A stretch of 64,000 bases of DNA, taken from Saprospiraceae bacterium (GTDB lineage Bacteria; Bacteroidota; Bacteroidia; Chitinophagales; Saprospiraceae). The position numbers were made by a program, and so were the translations under genes. This document shows, in pieces, positions 60,915-64,000 of the stretch. The DNA is taken from the NCBI GenBank assembly GCA_028282725.1, contig JANQHF010000054.1:62001-126000 (forward strand). The letters run 5' to 3'. Below the pieces are notes generated by a model that did not search any database, was not told where the DNA came from, and worked only from the letters and a program-made list of their open reading frames with translations. The stretch's first letter is position 1, and each line of letters opens with the position of its first letter.

Positions 60915-61931
60915 CTATTTATAGGCGTCAGGTCGTTTTCCTAAAGTGAGATTGATGCTCTTATCGCTTCCATCCCGATCAATGGTCAATTCGACTTTGT
61001 CATCAGGTTCGTAATAGCGCAGAATACCTAAAAGGTCATCCATCGTCTTAACCCTGGCCCCGTTTACTTTCTTCACGACATCTCCTCTTTGAAGACCAGC
61101 TTTATCGGCCGGACTGTCTTTCATAACATCCAGGATAGCAGCACCTCCTTCTTCCGAAGAGGCAATTTGCGCCCCCATGTAGGCATTCGACAGCGGTTGA
61201 TCATCGCCACTAAAAAAGAATGAATTTCCCCGACTCATCGATCGAACTCCCCTTGGACTACCCAGTACAATTACTTCATCGTCATCGCCATCTCCTTTTT
61301 CAATCCAAATATTGGAAGAGCCTTCATCGTCATCACCCGCTGTGGCAATCTTGTATTTTTTAATTTCTTTTTTTCGTACATCACGTCCGTCCTTCATGGC
61401 TTTGTGGCGGCGCTTCTTTATCTTGTCCTTATGCTTGCGCATTTTCATCTTATGCTTCTTGCCATGACCTTCATGAATTCCATGGATTTCGATATCGTGC
61501 TCTTTCATTAACTCCTTCATTTCTTCAGGCATTTCACCTTCTCCGTCCCATTCGAATTCAACGACCTCACCATCATCGTCACTTTTTATGACGATCACTT
61601 CTCTGTGCACCTCTCTTTCATCATCATCCACATCTACGGAAATCACCATTTCCCCATCATCCGGATCAAGAATGGCTATATCTATACCGGCATCTTCCAA
61701 CTTCTTTTTTACATCTTCAGGAATCTCTCCATCATCTGTCCATTCAATCACTTCTTCATCTCCGTTGTCATCAGTAATAATTTTCACCGTTCGTCCATCC
61801 TCTCCTGATTTCAACACCTCAACGGAAACAATTTTGTCATTTGATGAAGTGCTTTTGACAATCACTTCTTTTTGAGCAAACAGACAGGAAGCCAGGATCA
61901 CCCAAAAAATTACAAGACTTAGACTCTTCAT
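60915..61931 (-). CDS. Exported PDZ-domain protein with acidic and basic segments
   Basis: A 338-residue secreted protein with signal peptide MKSLSLVIFWVILASCLFAQ. Residues about 40-150 hold two related acidic units, each ending in a W-x-x-x-G-E-(I/M)-P-E segment (WTDDGEIPEDVKKKLEDAGI at 64-83 and WDGEGEMPEEMKELMKEHDI at 128-147). A strongly basic stretch (about 157-193, KHKMKMRKHKDKIKKRRHK) and a second acidic one (about 199-220) follow. The C-terminus (about 250-338) is a PDZ domain: AYMGAQIA, KDSPADKAGLQRGDVVKKVN and GKRPDAY. No protease domain is present. The domain resembles PDZ domains of DegP-like and S41 proteins, but here it is alone. Function unknown; a periplasmic binding or assembly role is plausible. 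Confidence 0.8.
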   Translation of the reverse strand: MKSLSLVIFWVILASCLFAQKEVIVKSTSSNDKIVSVEVLKSGEDGRTVKIITDDNGDEEVIEWTDDGEIPEDVKKKLEDAGIDIAILDPDDGEMVISVDVDDDEREVHREVIVIKSDDDGEVVEFEWDGEGEMPEEMKELMKEHDIEIHGIHEGHGKKHKMKMRKHKDKIKKRRHKAMKDGRDVRKKEIKKYKIATAGDDDEGSSNIWIEKGDGDDDEVIVLGSPRGVRSMSRGNSFFFSGDDQPLSNAYMGAQIASSEEGGAAILDVMKDSPADKAGLQRGDVVKKVNGARVKTMDDLLGILRYYEPDDKVELTIDRDGSDKSINLTLGKRPDAYK

Positions 61932-62055
61932 AGTTATTTATTTATTAAGGTTATTATTTATTACGAAACTCTTCGTGCAAAAGTAACTGGCACAGCCAAG
62001 GTCTAGTCTTAAGGAAGATTTAAAATTTCTGTCTTCCCGGATGGAATCCCCGGTT

Positions 62056-62087
62056 TTGGCTGTTAAAATTTTTCAAGGTTACCTTTG
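62056..62087 (+). promoter_or_regulatory. Candidate promoter of the TonB-C protein
   Basis: TACCTTTG (62080-62087) matches TAnnTTTG and a TTG (62056-62058) lies 21 bases upstream, which is the Bacteroidota consensus spacing. Transcription would begin almost at the ATG at 62092, so the message may be leaderless. Confidence 0.5.
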
Positions 62088-62091
62088 TGGA

Positions 62092-62520
62092 ATGCAAAAA
62101 GAGCGCAAAGCCAAAAACTTTTTACCAAAAGCGAGTTATCCAGGAGGTCCTTCCGCTTTGAAGCAATTTATTGCCTCCCATTTGAAATATCCCGAGGAAG
62201 CCAAAAAACACAATATCGAAGGCACCGTAGTCCTGCGTGTAGATATAGATTACAAGGGGAAGGTCATCGCCTCACGGGTCAAGAGTAGTTTGGGATATGG
62301 ATGCGATGAAGAGGCACAACGCGTTGTGGGACTTTTGCAATTTGAAGTGAATAGCAAGGTTCGCAAAGGCAAGATCCTCTTCCATAAGAATATGAACATT
62401 CATTTTAAGATGTCTAAAAAGCCTAGAGTGCAAACCCAACTGGCCTACAGGATCACGAAAAAACAAGAAACCGAAAACCCGAGTGCCTCCGGGTCCTATC
62501 ATTATACGATTACTATTTAA
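62092..62520 (+). CDS. TonB C-terminal domain protein, apparently soluble
   Basis: A 142-residue protein mostly made of a TonB_C-like domain. ASYPGGPSALKQFIASHLKY (about 14-33) and EGTVVLRVDIDYKGKVIAS (about 43-61) match the energy transducer TonB family, where this domain contacts outer membrane receptors. Yet no transmembrane helix or signal peptide is visible from the ATG at 62092. The longer start at 62041 also lacks a convincing signal. Such free TonB_C domains are common in Bacteroidota, with unknown function. Its 3' end overlaps the convergent FKBP gene by eight bases. Confidence 0.75.
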   Translation: MQKERKAKNFLPKASYPGGPSALKQFIASHLKYPEEAKKHNIEGTVVLRVDIDYKGKVIASRVKSSLGYGCDEEAQRVVGLLQFEVNSKVRKGKILFHKNMNIHFKMSKKPRVQTQLAYRITKKQETENPSASGSYHYTITI

Positions 62521-63157
62521 AGCTCAGCAGTTCTACGTCGAAAATCAGGGTCGAATAGGGTGGGATCATGTTTCCGGCACCACGACTTCCATATCCCAAT
62601 TCCTGGGGGATAAAAAACCGGTACTTTGCTCCTGTGCTCATCAACTGCAATCCTTCAGTCCATCCCGGAATCACACGATTGAGTCCAAAACTGATAGGCT
62701 CATTGCGCAAGATGCTGCTATCGAATATCTCACCGGAAATTAATTTGCCCTCATAATGAACAGTCACTGTACTTGTCGCTAAAGGTTTGGGCCCTTCGGC
62801 AACACGAATCACTTCGTATTGTAGCCCACTTTCAGTGGTTGTGACTTCTGGTCTTTTGCGGTTTTCGGAAAGGAAGGCCAATCCTTCTTCTTTTACTTTG
62901 GTAAACATTTGATCTCGTTGTGATTGAAAATAGGCGTAGTTCAGACTGTCACTAAAATTCCGGTCGAGCAGGATTTCATTGTTCTCCAAAACGTCCCGGA
63001 TCGCTTTGGCCAAACTTTGATAGTCGAGCCTATCAGCACCTTGCTTCTGAAGCCTGTATCCCAGGCTCATTCCGATGCTGTAACTGATGGTATCCACTTG
63101 TGCAGATACAGTAGGAATGATGATCAAAGAACAAATGATGAATAATAAATTTTTCAT
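62513..63157 (-). CDS. FKBP-type peptidyl-prolyl cis-trans isomerase, exported
   Basis: A 214-residue secreted isomerase. Signal peptide KNLLFIICSLIIIPTVSAQ starts at 63157. An FkpA/Mip-type N-terminal helical region (about 25-100; SYSIGMSLGYRLQKQG) follows, then the FKBP domain (about 110-214): VTVHYEGKLISGEIFDSSIL, ISFGLNRVIPGWTEGLQLM and YGSRGAGNMIPPYSTLIFDV. The aromatic and acidic residues of the active site are present. It assists folding of envelope proteins in the periplasm. A hairpin lies between it and the S9 peptidase gene on the same strand. Confidence 0.95.
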   Translation of the reverse strand: MKNLLFIICSLIIIPTVSAQVDTISYSIGMSLGYRLQKQGADRLDYQSLAKAIRDVLENNEILLDRNFSDSLNYAYFQSQRDQMFTKVKEEGLAFLSENRKRPEVTTTESGLQYEVIRVAEGPKPLATSTVTVHYEGKLISGEIFDSSILRNEPISFGLNRVIPGWTEGLQLMSTGAKYRFFIPQELGYGSRGAGNMIPPYSTLIFDVELLSFK

Positions 63158-63176
63158 GACAATCCAATCGAATTTA

Positions 63177-63232
63177 TGCCGGCAAGCAAGCTGTGCTTAA
63201 AACGAAGTTTTCATCGGTAAGCTTCGTCGGCA
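63177..63232. other. Nested hairpin between the S9 peptidase and FKBP genes
   Basis: Outer arms TGCCG (63177-63181) and CGGCA (63228-63232) enclose inner arms ACGAAG (63202-63207) and CTTCGT (63222-63227). No T run follows on either strand, so this is a structured intergenic element rather than a clear terminator. Confidence 0.3.
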
Positions 63233-63265
63233 GGCGCGAAAATATACCATTCTGACCAATTCTGA

Positions 63266-64000
63266 TCAATAGCCCTTATTGTAGCCTTTTTCAATGGCGG
63301 GAATGCCGTGTTTCATCCATTCCGGCATGGGTTGATCCATTAGATAATGATCAAAGAATTGTTGCATCCGGATGTTGAAATCCACCTTATTCTCCCATTT
63401 CACCGGCCAGTGGGGCTCATTATTATAATTTAACATCCACGCAGGCTTGCCCAAGCGACGAAGCGCTACGAAAAATTCGATCCCCTGGTACCAGGGAACT
63501 GCTCCGTCCTTATCATTATGCATGAGGAGCAATGGGGTATTAATTTTATCAACGAAAAAAATTGGTGAATTTTCGATGTATCGCATGGGATACTCCCAAA
63601 GCGTTCCTCCAATCCTGCTTTGTGTTCGTTCGTACTGAAACATACGGCTCAAACCGGTTCCCCACCTGATACCACCGTATGCGCTGGTCATATTGGACAC
63701 AGGGGCTCCCGATTCTGCACACTTGAAGATGTCTGTCCTTGTGACCAGGTAAGCGGTCTGGTAGCCACCCCAACTATGCCCCTGGGTACCGATCCTTTCG
63801 GTATCAACAAATCCCTGGTCGATCAAATGAGTGATGCCCGGAATTACGGCGTTGTAACAACTGGGTCCGGGATAACCATCCTTATAAACGATATCCGGAA
63901 TAAAGATGAGATACCCACGGCTAGCATAAAAAGTGGGATTGATGATTGACCGATGTGGTACGGCTCCCCAATAAGAGTGAAGATTGTGAGAATTTCTTTC
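63266..64000 (-). CDS. S9 family (prolyl oligopeptidase-like) peptidase, 5' end outside the window
   Basis: The reverse-strand frame is open from the stop at 63266 to the end of the window; 244 codons are visible and the start lies outside. The visible part is the alpha/beta hydrolase domain. The nucleophile elbow GTQGHSWGGYQTAYLVTR holds the catalytic serine (GHSWGG), LLLMHNDKDGAVPWYQGIEF holds the aspartate, and a histidine follows in NNEPHWPVKW. Upstream, PTFYASRGYLIFIPDIVYKD is typical of the fold. Such peptidases, often secreted, cleave after proline or release dipeptides; the missing N-terminal propeller cannot be checked. An apparent start near 63826 is a TTG inside the gene. Confidence 0.9.
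   Translation of the reverse strand, partial: ERNSHNLHSYWGAVPHRSIINPTFYASRGYLIFIPDIVYKDGYPGPSCYNAVIPGITHLIDQGFVDTERIGTQGHSWGGYQTAYLVTRTDIFKCAESGAPVSNMTSAYGGIRWGTGLSRMFQYERTQSRIGGTLWEYPMRYIENSPIFFVDKINTPLLLMHNDKDGAVPWYQGIEFFVALRRLGKPAWMLNYNNEPHWPVKWENKVDFNIRMQQFFDHYLMDQPMPEWMKHGIPAIEKGYNKGY

Noticed and set aside
1-64000. tRNA, rRNA or prophage genes
   Set aside because: No cloverleaf-like or rRNA-like sequence was noticed in the intergenic gaps and no phage structural or integrase gene was seen, though a covariance-model scan was not possible.

Overview
The window is chromosomal DNA from a free-living member of the Bacteroidota, possibly a marine Saprospiria- or Cytophagia-like lineage. The evidence is a SusC/SusD pair, type IX secretion C-terminal domains (a gliding-motility-associated CHU_C type and a type A type), many Bacteroidota-style lipoproteins, matches to the Bacteroidota promoter element TAnnTTTG, and an almost complete lack of Shine-Dalgarno sequences. 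I saw no rRNA, tRNA, CRISPR array or intact insertion sequence.

Left part (about 1-26 kb): a saccharopine-dehydrogenase-like enzyme and a secreted amidohydrolase precede a LacI-type regulator. The regulator is divergent from a long forward cluster: SusC, SusD, three paralogous lipoproteins of about 1,100 residues with FG-GAP/VCBS repeats and an ASPIC/UnbV domain, a small unknown lipoprotein, and a large T9SS-secreted protein. A perfect palindrome, TAAACGTTTA, lies between the regulator and susC. Next come a DUF3179 lipoprotein and a two-gene operon encoding a DUF1080-PA14 lipoprotein and a secreted beta-propeller dehydrogenase fused to a type-1 copper (cupredoxin) domain.

Middle part (about 26-38.5 kb): two groups of exported or Tat-exported sugar-modifying proteins, including three Gfo/Idh/MocA oxidoreductases, a second DUF1080 protein, an imidazolonepropionase-like amidohydrolase, an outer-membrane barrel, NIPSNAP, SMP-30/gluconolactonase and SGNH hydrolase proteins. 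Together they look like a periplasmic keto-sugar or glycoside-processing inventory. Between the two groups lie eight copies of a ~97-bp tandem repeat, split 6+2 around a small GxxExxY-family (PD-(D/E)XK-like) gene. This is the most unusual structure in the window.

Right part (about 38.5-64 kb): mostly housekeeping. It holds an orphan TPR histidine kinase flanked by a decayed copy of an SGNH-hydrolase 3' end, a MarR regulator, mgsA-uvrC, feoA-feoB, an ECF sigma factor with its probable anti-sigma factor, a von Willebrand A lipoprotein with a T9SS tail, a lytic transglycosylase with LysM, pheS-hisS-gatA, an O-antigen-ligase-like membrane protein, rpoN, aminopeptidase P, a 44-residue membrane peptide, pth, an odd PDZ protein, a TonB-C domain protein, an FKBP prolyl isomerase, and an S9 peptidase cut by the window end.
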